Virus record (IMG/VR): IMGVR_UViG_3300030329_000650
Span: 10,150-34,497 of that record
Source: a virus
Length of the DNA: 24,348 bases
Strand: one strand, 5' to 3'
The notes beneath the pieces are model-generated. The model searched no databases and had not been told where the DNA came from. It worked only from the letters and a program-made list of their open reading frames with translations. A program made the translations under genes and the position numbers. Position 1 is the first letter of the stretch. Each line of letters opens with the position of its first letter. This document shows, in pieces, positions 14,370 to 20,845 of the stretch.

Positions 14370-14993
14370 ATGTCCTATTCTGTTCGAGACCCTTATTTGA
14401 GAAATCATAAAATGCATGATTTCCATAAGTCATTAGAAAAGGAGAAAAATATTGTTAGGAGAGGGAATCATTTTAAGGTGATTCATGCTTTAAATTTAGA
14501 ATTTGAAAAGAAAGGATTATCGATTGATTTTGATTCTTTTGAGGATAACTATGGATCTGATGCTAAATCACAGTTTAAGAATAAAGCAGGAGTAGATGCT
14601 ACCTTCAATATTGTAAATCTTGAAACAAGGAAAATAGTAACAGAAGGATATACTATTGATTATAAGTTTAGAGATTCAACTGCTAACTGGAATGATTTTC
14701 TTGCTGAAACTGTGAGTCAAGATTTTGGTAAAAAATCTGGTAAAATGCCTGTTCTTGGTTGGGCAGTAGCACCGCATAAAATAAATAATGGTATATTGTA
14801 TATACAACCATATTATAAACAAGCAACATTAATAGGGAGAAAGGAATTGAAGGCAGGATTTGATAATGACAAATTCCCTAGAAAGCCTTTAAAGTATGCA
14901 AGAAATAGAGCATGGACTACAATAAATATGCCTATTGAGTGGGATGTTATAATGAAAGTATGTCCCTCTACTATGCAATTTAAATATGAGTGA
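14370..14993 (+). CDS. Unassigned protein with PD-(D/E)xK-nuclease-like core, paired with a methyltransferase
   Basis: A 207-aa protein that I cannot place in a named family. A helical N-terminus (residues 12-50) is followed by an acidic strip (SIDFDSFEDNYGSD). Then comes GVDATF (D76), and after a hairpin TIDYKFRD (D97-x-K99). A helix-like DFLAETVS and strand-like LGWAVAPHK follow. An Asp on one strand followed by (D/E)xK on the next, then a helix, is the active-site layout of PD-(D/E)xK nucleases, so a restriction-enzyme-like fold is inferred. It overlaps the methyltransferase gene by eight bases, as paired restriction-modification genes often do. Alternatives are a methyltransferase accessory protein or an unrelated fold. 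Codons are more AT-rich than in the head genes. Confidence 0.75.
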   Translation: MSYSVRDPYLRNHKMHDFHKSLEKEKNIVRRGNHFKVIHALNLEFEKKGLSIDFDSFEDNYGSDAKSQFKNKAGVDATFNIVNLETRKIVTEGYTIDYKFRDSTANWNDFLAETVSQDFGKKSGKMPVLGWAVAPHKINNGILYIQPYYKQATLIGRKELKAGFDNDKFPRKPLKYARNRAWTTINMPIEWDVIMKVCPSTMQFKYE

Positions 14994-15654
14994 TGTAAAA
15001 TTATATAATGATGATTGTATGAATATACTCCCGTCTCTTGCAGATGGGAGTATTACTTTAACGTTAACTGATATACCTTATGATGAAGTTAATCGTAAGA
15101 GTGGTGGATTAAGAAATTTGGATAAAAGTCATGCAGATATTATCACCTTTCCTTTAGATAAATTTATTGATGAAGTTGTTAGAGTAACTTCAGGAAGCAT
15201 TTATATATTTTGTGGTTCAGTTCAAGTGTCACATATTCGTACTAAATTAATAGAGCATAAATTATCAGTTAGACATTGTATTTGGGAAAAGACTAATCCT
15301 TCTCCTATGAATGGTCAGTATATATGGTTATCAAGTATCGAAAATTGTGTATTTGGTAAGAAATCTGGTGCTACATTTAATGAGCATTGCAAATCTGCTG
15401 TTTGGAGAAATCCTATTGAACATTATAAGGATCATCCTACACCTAAACCAGTTAGATTAATGGAAAGATTGATTGAAGCAAGTTCTAATATAGGTGATAA
15501 TGTATTAGATCCTTGTATGGGATCTGGAGCAATAGGAGTTGCTGCTAAACAGTGTGGAAGAAATTTTATTGGAATTGAGAAAAATAAAGAATATTATAAT
15601 TTGACTGAAGAAAGGATTAATAGTAAGAATGAAAGTATTTTAAGTTTTCTCTAA
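14986..15654 (+). CDS. DNA methyltransferase, beta class (N6-adenine or N4-cytosine)
   Basis: A 222-aa SAM-dependent DNA amino-methyltransferase. The catalytic motif IV is TDIPYDE (residues 28-34, a DPPY variant with Ile). The target-recognition region follows, then HPTPKPVRLMERLI (150-163). SAM-binding motif I DPCMGSGAIG (175-184) comes last, continuing GRNFIGIEKN. Motif IV before motif I defines the beta class, which methylates A-N6 or C-N4; the sequence does not decide which. It is short but appears complete. It overlaps the preceding nuclease-like gene by eight bases, suggesting coupled translation. It could protect phage DNA from host or self cleavage. Base use is AT-rich, and the pair is probably an acquired accessory module between gp23 and gp3. 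Confidence 0.93.
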   Translation: MSDVKLYNDDCMNILPSLADGSITLTLTDIPYDEVNRKSGGLRNLDKSHADIITFPLDKFIDEVVRVTSGSIYIFCGSVQVSHIRTKLIEHKLSVRHCIWEKTNPSPMNGQYIWLSSIENCVFGKKSGATFNEHCKSAVWRNPIEHYKDHPTPKPVRLMERLIEASSNIGDNVLDPCMGSGAIGVAAKQCGRNFIGIEKNKEYYNLTEERINSKNESILSFL

Positions 15655-15682
15655 ATAGCCCTACGGAGACCTGCGTTTTACC

Positions 15683-15838
15683 ATGTTCTGTAGAACTAAG
15701 ATGAGTCGAGAAGACCGTCAAAAATTTAAATTAAAAATGCTTCATCGTTATGAGGATGCATTAGAAGTGAGACTTGCTGGTATAAAAGCAGCGAAAGAAA
15801 AACTTGAAGAGCAGATGAATAGAGATGGCAACGAGTAA
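15683..15838 (+). CDS. 51-aa charged helical microprotein
   Basis: ATG at 15683 to TAA at 15836-15838. An in-frame ATG at 15701 is an alternative start. The protein is almost entirely helical and K/R/E-rich (EDRQKFKLKMLHRYEDALEV, then LAGIKAAKEKLEEQMNRD), likely a coiled coil. It overlaps the start of the next gene by 14 bases, consistent with translational coupling. The family is not recognised. Confidence 0.55.
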   Translation: MFCRTKMSREDRQKFKLKMLHRYEDALEVRLAGIKAAKEKLEEQMNRDGNE

Positions 15839-16391
15839 TCCATTTGAAAAACAGATACAGAATAGGAATTTTCTGTCACCAATTGGGTTTAAATTCTCAT
15901 TGGTCAAATGTCCTAAAGTAAGTTTCTTTGCTAATACAGCACAGATTCCTGGTCTTAATATACAAGCTGCGGAACAACCAACTTATCTAAGAGATATTCC
16001 TCAACCTGGTGATAAGATGGAGTTTCAAGACTTCACATTGAGATTTTTGGTTGATGAGAATCTTGAAAACTATATGCAGATCCAAAATTGGATGCGTGGT
16101 ATTGGATTTCCAGATAGTTTAACTGAGATCTACAATCTATGGAGTGGTAATACAGATTTTGTAGATGCTGATCCAAAAAACCCTGATAACTTGGTAAGTG
16201 ATGGTACATTAATAGTAATGGACTCTACCAATAATCCCCAATTTATGGTAAAATATACTGATATGTGGCCAACTGAATTGACATCATTACAGTTTGATGC
16301 TACACCTGGTAGTGTTGATTACTTCACAGCAGAAGTAACATTTAAATATACTATCTACGAAATACTTACTAACCAAGGACAACCAATGTGA
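15825..16391 (+). CDS. 3: Tail-tube-fold protein, probable gp3 tail completion protein
   Basis: A 188-aa protein that shares the gp19 layout: a start like NRNFLSPIGFKFSLVKCPKV, then NTAQIPGLNI, a DRxF-like segment PGDKMEFQDFTLRFLVDE, NWMRGIGFP and a final beta section DYFTAEVTFKYTIYEI. It is thus a tail tube paralogue. In T4-like cyanophages the gene just before uvsY is annotated as gp3, the tail terminator that caps the tube and stabilises the sheath, so position favours gp3. The tube-initiator gp54 has a similar fold and is the alternative. The stop overlaps the uvsY ATG by four bases (ATGTGA region). Confidence 0.75.
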   Translation: MATSNPFEKQIQNRNFLSPIGFKFSLVKCPKVSFFANTAQIPGLNIQAAEQPTYLRDIPQPGDKMEFQDFTLRFLVDENLENYMQIQNWMRGIGFPDSLTEIYNLWSGNTDFVDADPKNPDNLVSDGTLIVMDSTNNPQFMVKYTDMWPTELTSLQFDATPGSVDYFTAEVTFKYTIYEILTNQGQPM

Positions 16392-16819
16392 ATCTTGAAA
16401 CTTTACAAAGTATGTGGGAGAAAGACTCACAGATTGATCCAGATAATTTACACACAGAATCATTAAAGGTACCATCATTACATGCTAAGTACCATGATAT
16501 GTTTAATAATTTCTTGTTGCTAAGAAAGAAAGCAGAGCAACAAAGAAAGAATATTAGGCATGAGAGATATGAATATTATTCTGGGAAAGCAGACCCAGAG
16601 GTATATCAGAAAGATCCTTTTGGAAAGAAGATAAGAGATAAGGATACTATGACTAAGTATCTTGATGCAGATGAGAAATTAAGGGATATAAATCTTAAAA
16701 TAGACTACTATGAAACTCTCCTAAATTATATTGAGAGCATCCTAAAACAGATAAGTAATCGGACTTATCAGATTAAGAATGCAATCGAGTGGCAGAAATT
16801 CATTGCTGGTTATGGTTGA
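16388..16819 (+). CDS. uvsY: Recombination mediator UvsY
   Basis: A 143-aa protein, close to T4 UvsY (137 aa). It loads UvsX recombinase onto gp32-covered single-stranded DNA. Shared features with T4 are the N-terminal LETLQSMWEKDSQID, a central coiled helix with YEYYSGKADPEVY (T4 YYSGRGD), then a segment matching T4 SADKDV (here DADEKL), and the C-terminal YQIKNAIEWQKFIAG. The protein is mostly helical and charged. It overlaps both neighbours by a few bases and is followed by uvsW, the usual cyanophage order. Confidence 0.93.
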   Translation: MNLETLQSMWEKDSQIDPDNLHTESLKVPSLHAKYHDMFNNFLLLRKKAEQQRKNIRHERYEYYSGKADPEVYQKDPFGKKIRDKDTMTKYLDADEKLRDINLKIDYYETLLNYIESILKQISNRTYQIKNAIEWQKFIAGYG

Positions 16820-18275
16820 TCTTGAAATTGAGAAAAAGAATGAAGTCTTTCTTCGGGTTAAAGCAGAACCCCACATATACCAAGAACTTTCAGATCATTT
16901 TACATTTGAGGTACCTGGGGCCAAGTTCATGCCACAGTATCGCAATAAGCACTGGGATGGGAAAATTCGTCTTTTCTCAACCCACACAGGGGAAATATAC
17001 GTTGGTCTATTAGATAAGATAACTGCTTTTTGTAAGAATTACGGATACGATTATAAATTTTTAGATAACAAATATTTTGGTATACCATTTCAAGTTGATG
17101 AGATGGTGTCGATGGAAGGTGTTAAAGATTATATGACATCTATATCCCATCATACTCCACGTGAATACCAGATAGAGGGAGTGTACGACGCTTTAAGACA
17201 TCAAAGAAGATTATTGATATCACCAACTGCTTCTGGAAAATCGTTGATGATTTACGCTCTAGTGAGGTACTACACAAGTAAAGGGCAAAGAAGTCTTGTA
17301 GTTGTCCCAACGACATCTCTCGTAGAGCAGATGTATAAAGATTTTGAAGAGTATGGTTGGGATGCTGAGACATACTGTCACAGAATATACGCAGGCCGAG
17401 AGAAGGAGACATCATGTCCAGTCACCATAACAACGTGGCAATCTATCTATAAGTTACCAAGGAAGTACTTTGAAGAGTTTAATGTAGTAGTAGGAGATGA
17501 AGCACATCAATTTAAATCTAAATCATTAGTTCAAATCATGACTAAGTTGCATACTGCAAAGTATCGATTTGGTTTTACTGGTACCCTGGATGGAACTCAA
17601 ACACATAAGTGGGTATTGGAAGGATTGTTTGGTCCAGCATATAAAGTGACAAGGACTAAAGAATTAATGGAGAAAGGTCAATTAGCAAAACTCGACATTA
17701 CATGTCTCGTTTTAAGGCATCCGCCTATTAAATTTGAAACATATGAAGATGAAATACAATATCTTATACAACATGAACAAAGAAATAACTTCTTAAAGAA
17801 CCTAGCATTAGATCAAAAAGGTAATACCCTATTACTTTATAGTAGGGTAGAGTCACATGGAGAAGTGTTATATAATTTAATAAATAATAATAAGTCAGCA
17901 TCTCGTAAAATATTTTTTATTCACGGTGGGGTGTCTGCTGATGACCGTGAAAAAGTTCGATCCATTACGGAGCAAGAAAAAAATGCTATCATCATTGCGT
18001 CTTACGGTACTTTCAGTACTGGCATTAACATTAAGCGGTTGCACAACGTTATTTTCGCCAGCCCCTCCAAGTCCAGAGTTAGAAATCTCCAATCCATTGG
18101 TAGAGTCCTTAGAAAAGGAAGAGGCAAAGTAAAAGCAATGCTGTATGATATTGCGGATGACTGTACACATCAGTCCCGCAAGAATTATACTTTAAATCAT
18201 TTAATTGAACGGATCAAAACTTACAACGAAGAACAATTCAATTATGAGATAATCTCAATCAAGTTAAAAAAATAA
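16812..18275 (+). CDS. uvsW: DNA/RNA helicase UvsW
   Basis: A 487-aa SF2 helicase that unwinds D-loops, R-loops and stalled forks and helps switch replication from origin to recombination mode. The N-terminal domain (EVFLRVKAEPHIYQELSDHF, RNKHWDGKIRL) matches T4 UvsW. Motif I is SPTASGKS (137-144) and motif II is DEAH (229-232). GFTGTLDG comes next, then motif V IIASYGTFSTGINIK and motif VI QSIGRVLRKGRG. I chose ATG 16812 because it aligns with the T4 start and overlaps the uvsY stop by only eight bases. An upstream in-frame ATG at 16779 would add 11 residues. The motif V-VI DNA also carries a second frame (see 17941-18132), and codons there become richer in C-ending forms. Confidence 0.95.
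   Translation: MVDLEIEKKNEVFLRVKAEPHIYQELSDHFTFEVPGAKFMPQYRNKHWDGKIRLFSTHTGEIYVGLLDKITAFCKNYGYDYKFLDNKYFGIPFQVDEMVSMEGVKDYMTSISHHTPREYQIEGVYDALRHQRRLLISPTASGKSLMIYALVRYYTSKGQRSLVVVPTTSLVEQMYKDFEEYGWDAETYCHRIYAGREKETSCPVTITTWQSIYKLPRKYFEEFNVVVGDEAHQFKSKSLVQIMTKLHTAKYRFGFTGTLDGTQTHKWVLEGLFGPAYKVTRTKELMEKGQLAKLDITCLVLRHPPIKFETYEDEIQYLIQHEQRNNFLKNLALDQKGNTLLLYSRVESHGEVLYNLINNNKSASRKIFFIHGGVSADDREKVRSITEQEKNAIIIASYGTFSTGINIKRLHNVIFASPSKSRVRNLQSIGRVLRKGRGKVKAMLYDIADDCTHQSRKNYTLNHLIERIKTYNEEQFNYEIISIKLKK
17879..17886 (+). promoter_or_regulatory. Late-promoter-like octamer inside uvsW (AATAAATA)
   Basis: This is the same octamer found before gp18 and gp22. Here it lies inside uvsW, 54 bases before the ATG of the nested lipoprotein frame. 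In AT-rich DNA such an octamer can occur by chance, so the support is its position relative to that frame. Confidence 0.3.
17941..18132 (+). CDS. Nested lipoprotein in uvsW (+1 frame), candidate outer-membrane spanin
   Basis: A 63-aa frame wholly inside uvsW. It has a textbook lipoprotein signal: basic n-region (VKKFDPLRSKKK), hydrophobic core (LRLTVLSVLALT) and lipobox LSGC with the lipidated Cys at residue 34. The mature part would be 30 residues, starting CTTLFSPAPPSPELEISNP and ending acidic/basic. Small size, a Pro-containing mature part and an embedded position are hallmarks of Rz1-type outer-membrane spanins. A superinfection-exclusion lipoprotein is the alternative. ATG 17941 has GGTGGGG about nine bases upstream. 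An in-frame ATG at 17983 (49 aa, Cys20) has GGAG ten bases upstream and gives a more standard signal length. No inner-membrane partner was found nearby. Confidence 0.55.
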   Translation: MTVKKFDPLRSKKKMLSSLRLTVLSVLALTLSGCTTLFSPAPPSPELEISNPLVESLEKEEAK

Positions 18276-18682
18276 TGGAAGACGATTTCTATGCATCATT
18301 AAAATTAATATCGGGTGAAGAAGTTTTCGCTCGTATAGCTGCTTGTGATGAAGAGAATAGAACTTTGTTATTATTACATCATCCAGTATTAGTTTCTCAC
18401 GTTAAATTGCCAGGTGGTAATATTACTGCAGGATATAAAGTAGAACCTTGGTTAAAGACTAATGATGAGGATATGATGGTATTAGATATGAAAAATATAA
18501 TGACTATGGTAGAATGTAAAGATATGGAAATGATTATGATACATCAAAGATATGTTGAAGAGTCTTCTCAAGAAGGAAATCTATCTCGTATAGATAGACG
18601 TATGGGATACATATCTAGTGTCAAAGACGCTAAAAGAATGCTAGAGCAACTCTATAAGAAAGATATACAAAAAGAAACCTAA
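18275..18682 (+). CDS. Small protein with Sm-like N-terminal domain
   Basis: A 135-aa protein. Residues 6-45 (FYASLKLISGEEVFARIAAC, then a turn and LLLLHHPVLVSH) follow the Sm/LSm pattern: a strand, a Gly-containing turn with E/D, a strand, a charged turn and a hydrophobic strand. The middle is Met-rich (DEDMMVLDMKNIMTMVECKD) and the C-terminus is helical and basic. Its ATG overlaps the uvsW stop by one base (TAATGG). Cyanophages commonly carry a conserved unknown gene here. RNA binding is suggested by the fold guess but not shown. Confidence 0.8.
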   Translation: MEDDFYASLKLISGEEVFARIAACDEENRTLLLLHHPVLVSHVKLPGGNITAGYKVEPWLKTNDEDMMVLDMKNIMTMVECKDMEMIMIHQRYVEESSQEGNLSRIDRRMGYISSVKDAKRMLEQLYKKDIQKET

Positions 18683-18723
18683 AGCTTTTTCTGAACCCTT
18701 AACAGAGTTATTCTAATGAAGAT

Positions 18724-18738
18724 TTGACAATCTGTCAA
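18724..18738. promoter_or_regulatory. Perfect dyad over the -35 box
   Basis: TTGACA-ATC-TGTCAA is a perfect 6+6 inverted repeat whose left arm is the -35 hexamer. It could be an operator for a dimeric regulator, or a chance symmetric extension of the -35. Confidence 0.4.
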
Positions 18739-18752
18739 GCCCCTGATATAAT
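18724..18752 (+). promoter_or_regulatory. Perfect consensus sigma70 promoter with extended -10 for gp55 operon
   Basis: TTGACA (18724-18729), a 17-base spacer and TATAAT (18747-18752), with TGA before the -10 giving the extended TGnTATAAT. Host sigma70-type RNA polymerase should read it without phage factors, so the gp55/47/46 operon is expected to be expressed early. It lies in the 92-base gap 18683-18774. Confidence 0.88.
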
Positions 18753-18774
18753 AATGTATAGGTGAGAGATACTC

Positions 18775-19281
18775 ATGTCATTAGTAACTATGCCAAGACG
18801 GAGAGCCCGTTCCGAGCATTACGTCAACAATAAGGAATTTCTTGCTGCTATTGTTGCGTATAAAACTTCTGTAAAAGAAGCAGAAGAACTCGGTAAAGAT
18901 AAACCAAGAATTACAAACTATTTGGGTGAATGTTTTTTAAAGATTGCGACACACTTGTCGTACAAACCCAACTTTGTAAATTACATGTTCAAAGACGATA
19001 TGGTTTGTGATGGAATTGAAAACTGTGTTCAGTATATCAATAATTTTGATCCTGCTAAATCTAGCAACCCTTTTGCTTATTTTACCCAGATCATACATTA
19101 CGCTTTTCTTAGACGTATTCAGCGGGAAAAACGTCAATTGGAAGTAAAGAATAAGATTCTAGAACGTTCTGGATTTGAACAAGTGATGGTTGATGACAAC
19201 ACACTTGACGGCGGCAACTATTCAGATTATAATAGCATCAAGGATAATATCCATACTAAATTGAGGAGTGGTTATCAGTGA
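18775..19281 (+). CDS. 55: Late-transcription sigma factor gp55
   Basis: A 168-aa minimal sigma factor that directs host RNA polymerase to TATAAATA late promoters together with the gp45 clamp. A basic start (MPRRRARSEHYVNNKEFLAA) is followed by sigma region 2-like sequence: MVCDGIENCVQYINNFDP, then NPFAYFTQIIHYAFLRRIQR and REKRQ. This is typical of T4 gp55 (185 aa). The acidic C-terminal end is shorter than usual. GGTGAG is upstream of ATG 18775; ATG 18790 is an alternative. It is first in an operon from a strong early promoter. Its TGA overlaps the next GTG by three bases. Confidence 0.94.
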   Translation: MSLVTMPRRRARSEHYVNNKEFLAAIVAYKTSVKEAEELGKDKPRITNYLGECFLKIATHLSYKPNFVNYMFKDDMVCDGIENCVQYINNFDPAKSSNPFAYFTQIIHYAFLRRIQREKRQLEVKNKILERSGFEQVMVDDNTLDGGNYSDYNSIKDNIHTKLRSGYQ

Positions 19282-19799
19282 AGGTTTCACAATCTTCTAC
19301 TATTTTAATTGGGGATTATCTTTTCCAAAATAAACTTAAACCTGAAGTTTTGTCTTTATTGGATATAAGTAATCCAATTCCACGTGAGCATAGTAATGTT
19401 AAAGCATTTCATACTATATGGAATTGGGAACCTGATAATCTTAGGATTAAAAATCTTAAAACATTCATACAGGCAGAGATAGAAAGATTTTATAAACCAG
19501 GAGCTATGGCTGATAGATCAAGAGTTCCGTTACAATGTAAAAATTTTTGGGCAAATGTTTATTATAAAGGAGATTACGCTAATTCCCATTGTCATAAACC
19601 ATACCATTATAGTTTTGCTTACTTTTTAAAATGTGAAAATTATCATGCTCCTTTAGTCTTTACTGAAAGCGGAAGGAAAGTACCTCCTAAAGAAGGACGT
19701 TTTGTTGCTTTTCCTGCTCATTTTAAGCATCATGTTCCTAAACAACTTCATGATGATACACGCATAACTTTATCTGGTAATTTTTACGTTCAAATATGA
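19278..19799 (+). CDS. 2OG-Fe(II) oxygenase-like protein
   Basis: A 173-aa protein. It has the small phage-type 2-oxoglutarate/iron oxygenase pattern: KNFWANVYYKGDYANSHCHK (H104, H106), SFAYFLKC, a strand with the turn PPKEGRFVAFPAHFKHHVPK (H151/H152), then DDTRITLSGNFYV with R162 for 2OG binding. These enzymes hydroxylate amino acids, nucleic acids or small molecules; the substrate is not evident. It starts at GTG 19278 in a GTGA overlap with gp55, with GAGGAG upstream. It is followed by gp47 in an ATGA overlap, so it is fully embedded in the transcription/recombination operon. Similar genes are frequent in cyanophages. Confidence 0.82.
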   Translation: MKVSQSSTILIGDYLFQNKLKPEVLSLLDISNPIPREHSNVKAFHTIWNWEPDNLRIKNLKTFIQAEIERFYKPGAMADRSRVPLQCKNFWANVYYKGDYANSHCHKPYHYSFAYFLKCENYHAPLVFTESGRKVPPKEGRFVAFPAHFKHHVPKQLHDDTRITLSGNFYVQI

Positions 19800-20845
19800 A
19801 ATTAGCAATCATTACAGACCAGCATTTTGGTGCTCGTAAAAATTCAAAGTTATTTCATGATTTTTTCCAAAAATTCTATGATGAAATCTTTTTCCCATAT
19901 TTGGAGACTCATAATATCGATACCGTTATTGATATGGGTGATACTTTCGATAACCGTACAGGCATTAATTATTCTGCTCTCCAGTGGGCCAAAGACAACT
20001 ATTTCGACACTTTACGCAATAGGGGAATTAGTGTTACGACTATTGTGGGAAATCACACCGCCTACTATAAAAACACTAATGCAATCAATGCTTGCGAATT
20101 ATTATTACGAGAGTACGATAATATCCGTGTTGTCAGTGAATATGAGGAATTAAATATTGGTGGATTAAATATAGCATTTGTACCTTGGGTTAATAAAGAG
20201 AACGAAGATAATACATATAAGAGACTGAAGCAATCTAAATGTCGTGTTGTAATGGGACATTTAGAATTAAATGGTTTCTTAGCAAATGCGTATCATGTAA
20301 TGGAACATGGACAAGACAAAGGAATTTATAAAGACTTTGAAAAGGTATACTCCGGTCATTATCATCATAGGAATTCTCAAGATAACATTTATTATCTGGG
20401 CAATCCATACGAAATCTATTGGAACGATTGTGGAGATGTTAGGGGATTTCATATCTTCGATACTGAAACCTTAGAACATACTCCTGTTGATAACCCTTAT
20501 GGTATTTTTGAAAAGATATATTTTAATGATACTAACTATCAAACGTTTGATGCAAGACCTTATAAAGATAAGATAGTCAAAGTAATGATCCAGGATAAAG
20601 GTAAAGGATCTAAGTTAGATAAGTTTATTGATAAGTTATATCAGGCAGGTGTTGCAGAGTTAAAGACTATTGAATCATTTGATTATGGTACTGGTTTTGT
20701 AACCTATGAAAATCAAGGAAAAGAAAGTGAAGACACACTTAGTTTATTAAGTCAGTATGTTGATGAAGTAGAATCCTCTATAGACAAATCTAGAGTTAAA
20801 AAGATTCTAGAGAATGTGTATAGGGAGGCATGTGAGGTGACTTAA
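19796..20845 (+). CDS. 47: Recombination endonuclease subunit gp47 (Mre11-like)
   Basis: A 349-aa metallophosphoesterase nuclease that works with gp46 to resect DNA ends and host DNA for recombination-dependent replication. The phosphoesterase motifs are all present: ITDQHFGAR (D8, H10), DMGDTFDNR (D46, D49), VGNHT (N86, H87), MGHLELN (H155) and YSGHYHHR (H188, H190). Length is close to T4 gp47 (339 aa). The start overlaps the oxygenase stop as ATGA and its TAA shares a base with the next ATG. Separation from gp46 by one small gene is the usual cyanophage arrangement. Confidence 0.96.
   Translation: MKLAIITDQHFGARKNSKLFHDFFQKFYDEIFFPYLETHNIDTVIDMGDTFDNRTGINYSALQWAKDNYFDTLRNRGISVTTIVGNHTAYYKNTNAINACELLLREYDNIRVVSEYEELNIGGLNIAFVPWVNKENEDNTYKRLKQSKCRVVMGHLELNGFLANAYHVMEHGQDKGIYKDFEKVYSGHYHHRNSQDNIYYLGNPYEIYWNDCGDVRGFHIFDTETLEHTPVDNPYGIFEKIYFNDTNYQTFDARPYKDKIVKVMIQDKGKGSKLDKFIDKLYQAGVAELKTIESFDYGTGFVTYENQGKESEDTLSLLSQYVDEVESSIDKSRVKKILENVYREACEVT

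Noticed and set aside
14776-14790. AAATAAATA late-promoter-like sequence within the nuclease-like gene
   Set aside because: It lies mid-gene with no start codon or alternative frame of interest downstream, and AT-rich DNA makes such matches common.
16779-16811. Longer uvsW start at ATG 16779
   Set aside because: It would overlap uvsY by 41 bases, and the extra residues (MQSSGRNSLLV) do not match the UvsW N-terminus, while ATG 16812 does.
17895-18170. 91-aa minus-strand ORF opposite the uvsW 3' part
   Set aside because: No start signal and no coherent features. The plus-strand +1 frame explains the odd codon use better.
19827-20153. 108-aa plus-strand hydrophobic ORF inside gp47
   Set aside because: Ile/Leu richness is expected from reading AT-rich gp47 out of frame. 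It lacks a signal-peptide layout, a lipobox or a ribosome site, unlike the nested frame in uvsW.
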